Positions 5,897 through 14,878 of a stretch of DNA of 64,000 bases are shown here, in pieces. The notes beneath the pieces were generated by a model. The model was given only the letters and a program-made list of their open reading frames with translations, was not told the DNA's origin and searched no databases. Source of the stretch: a virus. The DNA lies in the IMG/VR virus record IMGVR_UViG_3300018080_000122, positions 1 to 64,000 of that record. One strand, given 5' to 3'. The position numbers and the translations under genes are program-made. Position 1 is the first letter of the stretch. Each line of letters starts with the position of its first letter.

Positions 5897-7642
5897 TCAA
5901 ATAGATTTGATTTCAACCGTGGCTTCCCAATCATGAAGGCGACGTACAATGATAACGCTCCCGTCACACACTCGTATTTCTGCCTTTCGGCGTCGGCTTC
6001 CCTGTATAGAGCCTAATACTAGTGTAACGGCGTCTTCTAGTAGCGCCACAACTTTCATTTTACGGCCACGGATTATAGAGATGGGGACCCTGGCGTAGTT
6101 TCGATTGGGAGTAGGAGATGCTATTTTCAAGGACGCCAGATTGTTCAAGCGATCCCGAAATAATGAGAGGTGGATTTCTGAGGCGCCCCTTGAAGCCGTG
6201 CGAGCTTTCCGCATCACTTTCTTAATGCTCTTCCTGGCCTCAACGATGTCGAACTGAGCATCTAGAGATGATGATGGCATGGGGGGCGCGTAGACACGGG
6301 CAGCCTCGGTGTTCAGTACGGCCTGGGCTCCATTGGCCCTGATGACCAGACAATCGCTACCGCGCTCCAACCTAGACTTCCCGCCCGACCGCAGCATCCC
6401 ATACATCCATCTGATGGATTGTGTGCCGATCTTGAAGCCTTCAAACTCTACGGCCTCGCCAATGCGGCATCTGGCTCGTATGCTAGAGTTACTAGCGCTG
6501 ACCACCAAGTGGCCGTCCTCGAAATTGAAATGGATTGGCAGATTCAAGTGGGCAAAATACATCAATAAGGACAGCAGCCTACTGACCAGGATCTCTGACT
6601 TCAGTAACGGTGTACCTTTCACGGGCGGTACATGAGGTACTTCCGACGACTGGGCCACGGAAATCCCACCGCTACCCGACTTGACGGCCTGCAACCAAGC
6701 ATTTGCCGCGAGTCCTTCCAAGAAGACCTGGTTGGGGGTTTTTCCAAGCCAAACGATGGAAGCCTTGGGCCCTTGAATCGCCATCTTGCTGTCCGTTAGG
6801 GCCACACTACATGGTGGGGTTCGCCCATTCCGGATGGGTAGGTTGACCTTACTAACCCTAGAAATGCTGAAATACTTGCGTTCTTGGCGATCTACAATCG
6901 GCCTGCCGCGCATGTAGACGCAGTGTGGTCCCCTCTCCATGACCAGAACGGGGATCTCTACCAGCTGACGCATCCTGTAGGGTTGAAGCGTTTTTATTAT
7001 CTCCAGGAGCATGGGGCCGTCGACCCAGAAAGGCATCGATGGCTCATGAATTGCCCCGCCCCTGATCTCACAAGACCCTTTCGATCCAATGCCTACATGG
7101 TCGTCAAAGGCTACGTCGAATCTGCGCTCCTTAACCGCCACCGACTCTAGGAGTCCTGCTAACTTAGCAGGCGAAATCCCCAAATACCCTGGCCTGGTGT
7201 CCCGAATCACATTTCTGAATTCTTCCCAAGCATAGAATTCATCTGACTCACAGAACATAGATGCAGATTTAGCGAAGAAGGTCTCATACTCTGTGAAGAA
7301 GGTGAGCCCTGCAGGCTTAGATAAAACATGGGCGTCGCCAGATTGGATAGCATCGCAAACTTGCGTTATCCTATGCGGTTTAACGAAGCCTCCCCGTGAA
7401 GCCCTCACTCGGGAACCGCGCGCCATCCAACTTACAGCCGTGGCCCAGGCGTTTGACGACGCCCAAAATAGCGTTGATTTGCGAACCCCGTACTGAATGA
7501 GGTTGCTTTCGGTACCATGAGAATAAGGAATACCTTTCCTCATGGAAGTTTTGATGATTAGAGAAGCCAGGTCGGCGGCCATCCGTATTTTGTCGATGCG
7601 AACGTTCTCTGCGACGAGACCTACGGAGTGCCATAACAGCAC
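5897..7642 (-). CDS. large unknown protein (581 residues), possibly clamp-like
   Basis: GTG start at 7642, three bases after the upstream gene's stop. The protein has no motif I can name. Two segments resemble the strand-helix units of DNA sliding clamps: ISPAKLAGLLESV with following strands (about residues 155-230), and FKIGTQSIRWMYGMLRSGG ... DCLVIRANGAQAVLNTE (about 400-460). This is weak pattern similarity only. The N-terminal ~130 residues are helical. Alternatives include a structural or DNA-binding protein. Confidence 0.7.
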   Translation of the reverse strand: MLLWHSVGLVAENVRIDKIRMAADLASLIIKTSMRKGIPYSHGTESNLIQYGVRKSTLFWASSNAWATAVSWMARGSRVRASRGGFVKPHRITQVCDAIQSGDAHVLSKPAGLTFFTEYETFFAKSASMFCESDEFYAWEEFRNVIRDTRPGYLGISPAKLAGLLESVAVKERRFDVAFDDHVGIGSKGSCEIRGGAIHEPSMPFWVDGPMLLEIIKTLQPYRMRQLVEIPVLVMERGPHCVYMRGRPIVDRQERKYFSISRVSKVNLPIRNGRTPPCSVALTDSKMAIQGPKASIVWLGKTPNQVFLEGLAANAWLQAVKSGSGGISVAQSSEVPHVPPVKGTPLLKSEILVSRLLSLLMYFAHLNLPIHFNFEDGHLVVSASNSSIRARCRIGEAVEFEGFKIGTQSIRWMYGMLRSGGKSRLERGSDCLVIRANGAQAVLNTEAARVYAPPMPSSSLDAQFDIVEARKSIKKVMRKARTASRGASEIHLSLFRDRLNNLASLKIASPTPNRNYARVPISIIRGRKMKVVALLEDAVTLVLGSIQGSRRRKAEIRVCDGSVIIVRRLHDWEATVEIKSI

Positions 7643-7645
7643 GGC

Positions 7646-8008
7646 TTACGACGGATCCCCATACACGAGCCACTCAACTGTGGCCGCCTCGGTTCCATTG
7701 TTGGTGAGAATGAGGCTGGTGAATTCACCTCTCATGTGGATGTCCGTGACGTTGTTCATGCCGGGATTGGCGCCACCAACCAGCTGGATGGTCAGGGGAG
7801 ACGAAGATTTGATGGCAATACCTTTGATGGGAGCAAATCCAGTGATGTCCACTGTCGTGGTGCCGCCGGACGCGGCAAGCTCGTCTTCGCTGCTGATCTT
7901 TTTCTTGATAGTGATATTTTCAATGGACGCGGTAATGCCATCCTTCTTTGTGGTTATGGAGCTGGGCTCTACAAGTTTGGTTTCCATCGTGGTGATAACC
8001 GTGAACAT
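7646..8008 (-). CDS. strand-rich small protein, possible virion component
   Basis: A 120-residue product dominated by short beta strands and Thr/Ser (KLVEPSSITTKKDGI, TTTVDITGFAPIKGIAIKS, FTSLILTNNGTEAATVEWL). Such sequences are typical of small phage decoration or tail-associated proteins. AGGAGGGCAGT precedes the ATG. It is the first gene of the leftward operon. No exact family recognised. Confidence 0.55.
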   Translation of the reverse strand: MFTVITTMETKLVEPSSITTKKDGITASIENITIKKKISSEDELAASGGTTTVDITGFAPIKGIAIKSSSPLTIQLVGGANPGMNNVTDIHMRGEFTSLILTNNGTEAATVEWLVYGDPS

Positions 8009-8079
8009 ACTGCCCTCCTAAAAGGTGCCCCGTTGCGATCAATATAGCGTAGATAGGAGAGTAAGACAAGAATAGAAAG

Positions 8080-8132
8080 GGGGCCGGAAGGAGCGCGAAG
8101 CTCGAACAGGAAAGTGTGGTAGGACCGGCCCC
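8080..8132. other. inverted repeat with nested hairpin
   Basis: An 8-bp perfect stem GGGGCCGG (8080-8087) / CCGGCCCC (8125-8132) encloses a small hairpin GAGC-GCGAA-GCTC at 8091-8103. It lies upstream of the leftward operon. Read on the minus strand it is followed by CCTTTCTATTCTT, so it could be a weak terminator or a structured leader. Confidence 0.5.
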
Positions 8133-8272
8133 ATAATCATTCTAGATATTATCAAGAGGAAGTCAAAGGACAAGACCCCACCATTTTACATTTCTGTGAC
8201 AAATTCCTTTTTCGTAAGTGTACTTGCGACAATTAGTTCCGAAAAGCCTTTCAAAATAATGAGAAATCACGG

Positions 8273-8300
8273 TTGCGCAGGCAAAACATACGGGTAGAAT
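8273..8300 (+). promoter_or_regulatory. promoter TTGCGC-16-TAGAAT
   Basis: TTGCGC at 8273-8278 and TAGAAT at 8295-8300 with a 16-nt spacer, matching the recurrent promoter of this genome. It points toward the replication operon, and transcription would start just before a row of hairpins. Confidence 0.7.
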
Positions 8301-8305
8301 GACAA

Positions 8306-8510
8306 GTGATGGGTGTCCTGCCCATCCCACAGGCACGCAACGTGCCATTACGCATACTACTAGTCCAAAGACTGTCTATACGCTCTAGTCAAGCGGTTGA
8401 GGACAGTCTGTACCTACACTTACAAGCAATCCTATTTTTAAGTGGTGCCTACAGGCATCTCAATATAAAATGGATAGATCGTGTCCTCCAGTGGGCTGTC
8501 GGCTGGAGGA
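8306..8510 (+). ncRNA. candidate structured leader or small RNA upstream of replication genes
   Basis: Five perfect short hairpins follow the promoter: GATGGG / CCCATC (8308-8326), GGCACG / CGTGCC (8332-8346), AGACTGTC / GACAGTCT (8369-8409), TGCCT / AGGCA (8446-8457) and TCCTCCAG / CTGGAGGA (8484-8510). No convincing gene occupies the interval. It could be a regulatory leader of the initiator gene, a free small RNA, or part of a replication origin between divergent operons. Covariation in relatives would decide. Confidence 0.4.
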
Positions 8511-8626
8511 ATGGGCATGACTAGACAGCAAGGACGGTAATATGCAAAAAACAACCAACCCAGCTGCCTGCACCCCTGACAGCAAAGTCATCTGTCTAAT
8601 GGAACTCCAACACGATGGAGATCGTT

Positions 8627-10135
8627 ATGCCTGTACCGCCGATCCGTGCTTTGACGAAGCAAATGTTTATTACCGCTGGCTTTATCACAGTTCCTATGAA
8701 CCTGTGGTTCGATGAAAACCTGAGCCAGAACGCAAAACATATGGTCGTAACGCTTTCCTCCCTCATGACTTCCAAGTTCGACGCCGTCATCGAAGTCGCC
8801 CAAAAACACCTGGCGCAGCTCCTGAAGTGGAGTGAGCGAAAAGTGATCAGGGCGATAAAGGAACTTATTGAGGCCGGAATCTTGACCAAGATAAAGAGAC
8901 GAAATAAATGTAATTGGTACGCATTTACCAGCCTGGAAAGCGGACTGAAAGAAGACTACGAATACATGTACCGATCTGGTACTGTAGAGCACGATTTGAG
9001 GGGCTCCCATCCATGGCCGATAGCCAAAGGAAGCCCTAACAAACGGGCCAATACCTTCCCAGGCGACCCTAAGTACCATATTGACAAGAGGAAAAGCGAA
9101 GCGAGCGGCCTTGATGAGCCGCCTTTGTCACTTCTACTCAAGGTGACAAATCCGTCACCTAGAGCTTTAAGTAATAAGGATGATGTTAAAGAAAACCATT
9201 CTTCAAATCATCCTAATTCAAATGAAGACGATATCTCTAAGACTAAACTAAACCCATCACCATCTCATAACGTCCCGATCAAGATGACCCCGACAAACAC
9301 AGAGACGATGAAAACTCCTCGGCCCCCCTCTGTCGTTTCTCCCAACTTTGAAAAAGGGTCAGCCGAAGATGTCAAACCCGAAAATACGATTTCAGAGGGC
9401 ACGGCCCTCTCCATTCACAAACAGGCAGAATGCCCGAGCTCCGACGGGGCTGTTTGCCGCTGGGGCGGCGTCCAACGACAACGGCCCTCTGCTGGGGGGA
9501 ATTTCGCGCTGTTAGGTATTTGTGAGGGTTGTTCAGATTTAGTGAATCTATTGAAAAAAGTTGCAGCGAAACAGGAATGGTTGACTTACACTGTAACTGG
9601 GAGCCCAATCATGCAACAGGTTAGCGGCATAAATCCTCCTGCCCCGGAAAGAAAACCCCAGAAAAGAAAACTATCGAAGAAAAATAAGCAAGGCAACCCC
9701 GAGAGGTTCCTGCCCAAGAAGATGAAAAAAGACTCTGGCCTCCGACAGACCGCCATTCATTTTGCTCAACTCATGCAGAAGACGTTCCCTGGCAAGCCGT
9801 TCTATCTGCAGGGCAAGGATTGGAATTCCGCCAAGCGCTTCCTTGAACTTATGGACGACGACGTAGAGATGACCAAAGCCTTCTACCGATGGATCTTCAA
9901 GGAATGGAAGAGGACCATACCTCAAAATATTAGTCCGATTGCCAAGATCAAACGCCCGTCACTGCCTGTGCTGATAGGCTTTAGGATGAGTTTGCTGGAC
10001 CTGTTCTACGATCAGGTGGGGGGAAAGAAGAAGAGCAAGAAGATGTCCAGAATCATGGACATTATGATGAAGCGGACGGAGGAGCGGTTGAAAAAGCACG
10101 CTGCCAAAAAACGGGAGGCCCATAAAAATGGCTAA
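8627..10135 (+). CDS. winged-helix replication initiator-like protein
   Basis: The N-terminal ~110 residues resemble phage and plasmid replisome organizers: FITVPMNLWFDENLSQNAKHMV followed by a winged helix (HLAQLLKWSERKVIRAIKELIEAGILTK). A low-complexity Ser/Pro/Asn linker (about 170-260), a cysteine-containing middle part and a C-terminal basic domain with FYRWIFKEW and VLIGFRMSLLDLFYD follow. A similar C-terminal module occurs in the HNH protein at 29891. ATG 8627 is preferred over 8615 because GGAG lies six bases upstream. It leads the loader-helicase-primase operon, which supports an initiator role. Confidence 0.7.
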   Translation: MPVPPIRALTKQMFITAGFITVPMNLWFDENLSQNAKHMVVTLSSLMTSKFDAVIEVAQKHLAQLLKWSERKVIRAIKELIEAGILTKIKRRNKCNWYAFTSLESGLKEDYEYMYRSGTVEHDLRGSHPWPIAKGSPNKRANTFPGDPKYHIDKRKSEASGLDEPPLSLLLKVTNPSPRALSNKDDVKENHSSNHPNSNEDDISKTKLNPSPSHNVPIKMTPTNTETMKTPRPPSVVSPNFEKGSAEDVKPENTISEGTALSIHKQAECPSSDGAVCRWGGVQRQRPSAGGNFALLGICEGCSDLVNLLKKVAAKQEWLTYTVTGSPIMQQVSGINPPAPERKPQKRKLSKKNKQGNPERFLPKKMKKDSGLRQTAIHFAQLMQKTFPGKPFYLQGKDWNSAKRFLELMDDDVEMTKAFYRWIFKEWKRTIPQNISPIAKIKRPSLPVLIGFRMSLLDLFYDQVGGKKKSKKMSRIMDIMMKRTEERLKKHAAKKREAHKNG

Positions 10136-10844
10136 GCGAAAAAGGAAAATAAAGCCGCTGGATTTCAAAAATACGAAAGTCCGGCCACCCAATAAGCGGA
10201 AACGTAGAGTGCGAGATGTGTCAAACATTGACGTATCTGGTTTCGAAGAGTCGGCGCTGCCAGATAAACAGGAACGTCTGGTGATAGTCCCCAAAGCCAA
10301 AAGCGACCTTAGCGATGTAGACGAGTCGGCCATGTTTGATCTCGGTATACCCTTGAGGTTTGTGAAGCTAGAAAAAGAAGACGTCCCCTTCGAGCGTTAC
10401 GTATCTTTTATAGAGTCAGCGGTTGCTGGTGCTCAAGGGGACGTGCTCCCAGGAAGACTGACCGTAATAGACGGCCCAATTGATAGCGGCCGGGACGCTA
10501 TCGCATTCATAATCACCAAAAATTTCAGGCGAGCCCGATTCCTGGGTTACTGTTTGAACGGCCGCAAACTTAAAGACGAAATCCTTAGCTTGGACTCACT
10601 TGTCGATATCCATAGACTGGATTTTTTGGTGTTTTATGATGTGAACCCCAAGACGCTCAGCGAGTTTGAAGCCAAATTTTTATCTTCTGCTACCATGGAA
10701 TTCCTGACTAACAACAAGACAGTACTGTTAGCAGTAAACGATTTCTCTGAAATGGAGAGTAACACATATTTGGGGGACTTACCCGCAGCTGCAGAGCATT
10801 GGGGAGAAGTCCTGCCGTGTGACGAGACGTGGATGCCTAAATAG
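10128..10844 (+). CDS. putative helicase loader or degenerate P-loop protein
   Basis: A 238-residue protein with a very basic N-terminus (MAKRKRKIKPLDF). Residues ~120-135 read RLTVIDGPIDSGRDAIAFI, which resembles a Walker A loop in which the Lys-Ser/Thr pair is missing, and LDFLVFYDVNP resembles Walker B. Its place between an initiator-like gene and a DnaB-type helicase suggests a loader, but the ATP site looks non-functional. It overlaps the upstream gene by eight bases. Confidence 0.5.
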   Translation: MAKRKRKIKPLDFKNTKVRPPNKRKRRVRDVSNIDVSGFEESALPDKQERLVIVPKAKSDLSDVDESAMFDLGIPLRFVKLEKEDVPFERYVSFIESAVAGAQGDVLPGRLTVIDGPIDSGRDAIAFIITKNFRRARFLGYCLNGRKLKDEILSLDSLVDIHRLDFLVFYDVNPKTLSEFEAKFLSSATMEFLTNNKTVLLAVNDFSEMESNTYLGDLPAAAEHWGEVLPCDETWMPK

Positions 10845-10876
10845 TTTTATCGAAACAGAACAAGGACATTATATTC

Positions 10877-12250
10877 ATGGCAACAGATGACAAGGACATC
10901 GAGCTCTGCTGTGCCATCTTGCAAGAGAAAGCAGTAGAGTTCCTGGTAAATGACGACATTAAACCGTCATTTTTACGAAAACGCGGGCGCAAGATTTTCG
11001 AGTATATGAAAGGGCACTACGCCAAATTCGGAGATCTTCCTACACTCGACACCATTCACGGCCAGTTATCCCTCGAAGATGGGACCATGGACGCTTTCTT
11101 CGATGAGCTGGACACCGTGGATTACTACATTGACTTGCTGCGGAACCGCGCTGTCTGTCTAGAAATAGATTCATGGAAGGGCAAGGTCGGCAAAGCCCTC
11201 ATCAAATCCGACGGCGAAGAAGCTGTGGAGTGCGTGAAGGAGCTGTACGAGAAGATACTGAAAATGCAGTCCTCAACCACAGGGGAAGTCAGCATGGCCG
11301 ACTTCTCCGAGACGGCAGAGGAACGGTGGCAAGACTACAAGCGCGCTGAGAAGATGAAGGGCGGGATCATAGGCTACAAATTCCCTTGGGACGTCATGAA
11401 TCAGAAGACCCAGGGAATCCAGGATGGCAACTTGATAATCATAATCGGCAGCACGGGGATGGGAAAATCGTGGCTGCTGTCGTTGATAGCAAAATGTTTG
11501 TATGGTCAGTTCGTTCCTGGGTTTCCCGAGGGTGAAGACAGTAAAGTCGTGGTGCTGCTTATCACCATGGAAATGACTCGTGTAGAGATGGAGCGCCGCA
11601 TTGACGCTATCATGACAGGCCTCCCATTCCATAACTTGAAGCGCGGCATGCTGGACGACGTCTCCGGCAGGCAGAAATACAAAAACTACCTACTGTCGCT
11701 GAAAACCGAGGGCCACGACCGGCTCTACATTGCTGACGCTGGTTGCGCCAGAACCGTTACCGACATTGAAGTTCTGATGTCGCGTGTGCAGCCGCACGTG
11801 GTTCTAATAGACTCGTTCTATAAGCTGACCACTTGGGGGGCGCGTGAGCGAAAGAGGGAAGAGCGCGTCTCTGACGTGTCCTGGCAGATCAAACAGCTCG
11901 CCCTTCGCAAGAGCGTACCCATCGTGGCCACCACGCAGTACAACCGACAAGTGGCAATCAAAGCCAAGAAACATAAACACAAGGCTGGAGGAGCAGAAGG
12001 AGCCGGGTTCTCCTATGCGATCTTCCAAGATTGCGACCTGGGCATCAGTATCTACGGAGATGACCAGACCTTTAAATCCAAAGAACTCCACATCAGCCTG
12101 ATCAAGAACCGGAACGACCCAGGAGATTTAGCCTTCAGAACTGAGTGGGATCTGGAACAGATGGATTTTGATTATATAGGCCCACTTTACTTGCCGACCG
12201 GGGGCGGGTCTTCCACCGATTTCGACACTGAAGACGTGGACTGCAGTTAA
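10877..12250 (+). CDS. replicative DNA helicase, DnaB family
   Basis: A 457-residue protein. The N-terminal ~140 residues are helical as in DnaB N-domains. The RecA-like domain contains Walker A IIGSTGMGKSWLL (about residues 192-204), VVLLITMEMTRVEMERR, the Walker B-like VVLIDSFYKL and later IVATTQYNRQ. These match DnaB/gp41-type hexameric helicases that unwind DNA at the phage fork. The gene is flanked by the putative loader and the primase, as in many phages. Confidence 0.88.
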   Translation: MATDDKDIELCCAILQEKAVEFLVNDDIKPSFLRKRGRKIFEYMKGHYAKFGDLPTLDTIHGQLSLEDGTMDAFFDELDTVDYYIDLLRNRAVCLEIDSWKGKVGKALIKSDGEEAVECVKELYEKILKMQSSTTGEVSMADFSETAEERWQDYKRAEKMKGGIIGYKFPWDVMNQKTQGIQDGNLIIIIGSTGMGKSWLLSLIAKCLYGQFVPGFPEGEDSKVVVLLITMEMTRVEMERRIDAIMTGLPFHNLKRGMLDDVSGRQKYKNYLLSLKTEGHDRLYIADAGCARTVTDIEVLMSRVQPHVVLIDSFYKLTTWGARERKREERVSDVSWQIKQLALRKSVPIVATTQYNRQVAIKAKKHKHKAGGAEGAGFSYAIFQDCDLGISIYGDDQTFKSKELHISLIKNRNDPGDLAFRTEWDLEQMDFDYIGPLYLPTGGGSSTDFDTEDVDCS

Positions 12251-12251
12251 T

Positions 12252-13238
12252 ATGAAATATGAGGATCTTCTTTATGTGATAGACGAGTTGGGGTGTAAGC
12301 ACAAAGGTAATTTTGGCAGCAACAACATCCCTATAACTTGCCCGTTCGCCAAATTCAAAGATGAAGATCCCAACTCCATAAACTACGGGGACTATTTTCA
12401 CAGCGGCGGCGTAGATAACTCGCCATCTGTAACAATAAAAGTGAACCCTAATGGGCGGTCCCTATTCAGGTGTTGGTCAGCGTCGTGCATGCATCAGGGC
12501 ACACTTCAAGATATGATCGCACTTCTACACCATCTCGAAGGCTACACATACGGAGATCTACTTTGGTTCGTCCACGAAACAGAAGAAGAGCTGGAGGCAA
12601 AGAAGCACAGCGTTGTAAACCACTCTAAACACCAGTCACGAAAACAGGGTTACATGGTTTACAGCAAAGAGGAATTGGGGCAGTTTTCTTCAAAGTATCC
12701 CAGGTATCTTAGAGAACGTGGGATTACAGAGGAAACCTACCAGCGGTGGGATCTCAGATGGGACCGAGATGAGGGCCGAATCATTCTTCCTATTTACAGC
12801 AGGAAGAAAGAATTGGTTGGCATACGGTATCGTAAGATCGCCAAGAAACTTTACAGGCCTTTGCTCAGATTTGATCTCCAACGATGGTTTTTCGGGGAGC
12901 AGTTCTTCAGTAAAACCGATGAGTATGTGATCGTAGTTGAGGGCGAATTCGACGCAATGAAACTGGATCAGATGGGGTTTTCCGCAGTTGCTATTTTCGG
13001 GTCTACTCTCAAGCGTCGGCAACTGCGGAAGCTCCGTTCTTTTGAGGGCATCATTTACCTCATGTGGGACGACGACCTGGCAGGAAGGCGCGGCGCCAGC
13101 AGCGCCAAAGAAGCGCTACCTCACGCTAGGATTGTGAAACTGCCGCACGGAATGGACCCAGGTAACATCGATGACCCCAACATAGTGGAAGATCTTTTGG
13201 ATAAAGCTGACGAGGAGAGTGGCGATTGGATGAAATGA
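12252..13238 (+). CDS. DNA primase, DnaG type
   Basis: A 328-residue protein with an N-terminal zinc-binding region (ITCPFAKF, later SLFRCWSASCMHQGTLQDMI) and a TOPRIM domain (YVIVVEGEFDAMKLDQMGF, IIYLMWDDDLAGRRGA). These are the expected elements of DnaG primases that lay down RNA primers. It is shorter than bacterial DnaG because the C-terminal helicase-binding domain is absent or reduced. It starts two bases after the helicase stop. Confidence 0.9.
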   Translation: MKYEDLLYVIDELGCKHKGNFGSNNIPITCPFAKFKDEDPNSINYGDYFHSGGVDNSPSVTIKVNPNGRSLFRCWSASCMHQGTLQDMIALLHHLEGYTYGDLLWFVHETEEELEAKKHSVVNHSKHQSRKQGYMVYSKEELGQFSSKYPRYLRERGITEETYQRWDLRWDRDEGRIILPIYSRKKELVGIRYRKIAKKLYRPLLRFDLQRWFFGEQFFSKTDEYVIVVEGEFDAMKLDQMGFSAVAIFGSTLKRRQLRKLRSFEGIIYLMWDDDLAGRRGASSAKEALPHARIVKLPHGMDPGNIDDPNIVEDLLDKADEESGDWMK

Positions 13239-13537
13239 ACAAAGAGTGCCGGAATACCCTTTACGCGCTCACCGAGACCATGATCTCCAGGTTGAAAGCC
13301 GATGATATCGAAGGGGCCAGCAGGGCGCTAAGCTGGTTTGAACACATCGCCAAGTACGAGCACGAAAAACCATTGAATACTTTCGATTCTGAGGGCGTGA
13401 TCTATGCAGAGGCGTTATCATGGATGTTGGGACTGCAGAACGCGGTCTCCAGGAAAAAGCCACACGGCATAGGTACTTTCGTCGCCAACAGTCGTAAGTG
13501 CCTATCAAAAATAACTAAGAGGAAGAAAAATGGGTAG
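13226..13537 (+). CDS. hypothetical helical protein
   Basis: A 103-residue, helix-rich, charged protein starting MDEMNKECRNTLYALTETM and ending in a basic tail (KITKRKKNG). It overlaps the primase by 13 bases and the next gene by eight, so it belongs to the replication operon. No family recognised. Confidence 0.65.
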   Translation: MDEMNKECRNTLYALTETMISRLKADDIEGASRALSWFEHIAKYEHEKPLNTFDSEGVIYAEALSWMLGLQNAVSRKKPHGIGTFVANSRKCLSKITKRKKNG

Positions 13538-13832
13538 CTTTTCAAGCGAAGGTGCTTGGCAATACGGAGGCACTAATCCTGGACAACCCTCTTACGTACA
13601 TACTAACTATGACTATGGTTATCTAGGGAGTATTCCAGGCTTGACGTGGTTACCCCCTGTTAACACCATAGAAGATCTTGATGAACTAACGACCGGAGAT
13701 GGCAGCGCTGCTTATGTTATAGAAGACGACAGCTTCCATGTATTCAGTAGGGGTATGTGGGTTAAAGTAGCAGGCCAGCCTTCGCTTCCTTGCGGGGAAG
13801 TGAACGGTCTTCCAATGGATGGCAACATGTAA
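13530..13832 (+). CDS. possible tail/fibre-type protein, N-terminal part before in-frame TAA
   Basis: The 100-residue frame contains GDGSAAYVIEDDSFHVFSRGMWVKV, which resembles modules in the gene at 19782 (VVVVEDQSKAYQYNGMGGWEAV; TAVFVDSELRYRQYKKGIW). It ends with TAA at 13830, but the same frame stays open for 105 further codons to 14150, through WPSNTTDAANGHINPG and two hydrophobic segments. The two parts may be one gene split by a recent stop, or read through. A CUA tRNA should not read UAA. Confidence 0.55.
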   Translation: MGSFSSEGAWQYGGTNPGQPSYVHTNYDYGYLGSIPGLTWLPPVNTIEDLDELTTGDGSAAYVIEDDSFHVFSRGMWVKVAGQPSLPCGEVNGLPMDGNM

Positions 13833-13934
13833 TGGCCATCCAACACCACAGATGCCGCTAACGGACACATCAATCCAGGTCGAGGTCTAACACTGAGCAG
13901 CACTACCACAACCGTTGACGATGACGACTACGAT

Positions 13935-14150
13935 ATGTACGAAGTCCCATCAGCCGCGACTATGAAGCAATTGTCATTATTGCTGCTGGGCGTCAGCCTA
14001 GCCATACTACGTGCATCTAGGCGCGACCTTGGCAACTCTGCGAAGACTACCATGACCAGGTGGTGGGGCCGGATCTTGAGCGCCATTCTACTTTCGACGA
14101 TTTGGTTCATTTTCTTTGATTGGCAAACGGTACTTGACGTCCTACAGTAA
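13935..14150 (+). CDS. membrane protein; probable continuation of the preceding frame
   Basis: From ATG 13935 the product has two hydrophobic segments (LSLLLLGVSLAIL and ILSAILLSTIWFIFF) separated by a basic loop. No ribosome site precedes this ATG. It is in frame with 13530-13832, and the intervening 13833-13934 is open, so it is probably the C-terminal, membrane-inserted part of that gene. Confidence 0.5.
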   Translation: MYEVPSAATMKQLSLLLLGVSLAILRASRRDLGNSAKTTMTRWWGRILSAILLSTIWFIFFDWQTVLDVLQ

Positions 14151-14161
14151 ATAGAATTTTG

Positions 14162-14189
14162 TTGCGCTAACTCTCCCCTCTGTTACACT
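14162..14189 (+). promoter_or_regulatory. promoter TTGCGC-16-TACACT
   Basis: TTGCGC at 14162-14167 and TACACT at 14184-14189 with a 16-nt spacer. The leader that follows (14190-14351) holds a GC-rich hairpin (AACCGTCGCC / GGGGCGGTT, about 14309-14330) and no convincing gene. Confidence 0.7.
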
Positions 14190-14351
14190 GATTACTAACA
14201 GGAATGCCCAATAGCGGATATGGAAGGAACGTAGTGACAGACTTCAACCTAATGGACTAGCGGAGTATATAAAGGACAATGACCTTGATGAAAGGTGAGA
14301 ACCGTCGCCTGCGGGGCGGTTGCGTTGGTGTGTGAGGAAAGGAAAAAAACA

Positions 14352-14540
14352 ATGAGAATCGATGAAATACTTGATGAGTACAACTCGGAAACCCTCCTAA
14401 CAGCAGCGCGAAACTGCCTTACGCCCGCCGTGTTCGCCTCGCTAATGGCGGAGGACGCGGAAGACGTTGACGAGGCACTGGAGCGTGTCCGAATCATAAT
14501 TGATGAGGACGGAGAAGGGGAGGACCGGAAAATATTATGA
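14352..14540 (+). CDS. small acidic protein (62 residues)
   Basis: ATG 14352 is preceded by GAGGAAAGG. The product, MRIDEILDEYNSETLLTAAR and onward, is acidic and helical (DAEDVDEALERVRIIIDEDG). Upstream codons in the same frame lack a ribosome site, so the shorter start is preferred. Family not recognised. Confidence 0.6.
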   Translation: MRIDEILDEYNSETLLTAARNCLTPAVFASLMAEDAEDVDEALERVRIIIDEDGEGEDRKIL

Positions 14541-14594
14541 AAACTTGTTCGTATAATCCTGATTTTGGTCGATATAACTAGTGATACGACTCTT

Positions 14595-14620
14595 GGCGGC
14601 AGGTATTCGATCAAGGTTTG
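14595..14620 (+). repeat. 26-nt direct repeat, copy 1
   Basis: GGCGGCAGGTATTCG followed by ATCAAGGTTTG occurs here and, with one base changed, at 34708-34733. Here it lies just before the start of a 68-residue gene and also reads GGRYSIKVWE in one frame, so it may be a remnant of a duplicated coding segment. Confidence 0.6.
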
Positions 14621-14629
14621 GGAGTGACA

Positions 14630-14836
14630 ATGGACAAGCACAAGCTTAAGAAAACAGGTCAGCAGCGTTATGACATTTTGTTAGAGGGTAAGGTTGTTGG
14701 GTCAGTGTACAAAACCATATCGTGGGGCCGAGAAGTGTGGAGGCACTCCAGGGAGTCACAACCTTCATTAGGTTATCGGACTAGAAAGATAGCAGTTTTT
14801 TATTGTCTTGATGCTTATAAGGAGTCAGGAACTTGA
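14630..14836 (+). CDS. small hypothetical protein
   Basis: ATG 14630 has GGGAG five bases upstream. The 68-residue product has DILLEGKVVGSVYKTISWGREVWR, which suggests a small strand-rich fold. Function unknown. Confidence 0.55.
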   Translation: MDKHKLKKTGQQRYDILLEGKVVGSVYKTISWGREVWRHSRESQPSLGYRTRKIAVFYCLDAYKESGT

Positions 14837-14878
14837 TTTCTTTTTTGAACAGATTGTTAAGTCCTTTTGGGGAACCAA

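Noticed and set aside
8163-8348. 61-codon minus-strand frame in the divergent region
   Set aside because: No ribosome site and it overlaps a strong plus-strand promoter and two hairpins; composition not decisive.
8542-8715. 57-codon frame starting ATG 8542 with several Cys, overlapping the initiator gene
   Set aside because: Long overlap with a well-supported gene and only a weak ribosome site; kept out of the gene list though a leader peptide role cannot be excluded.
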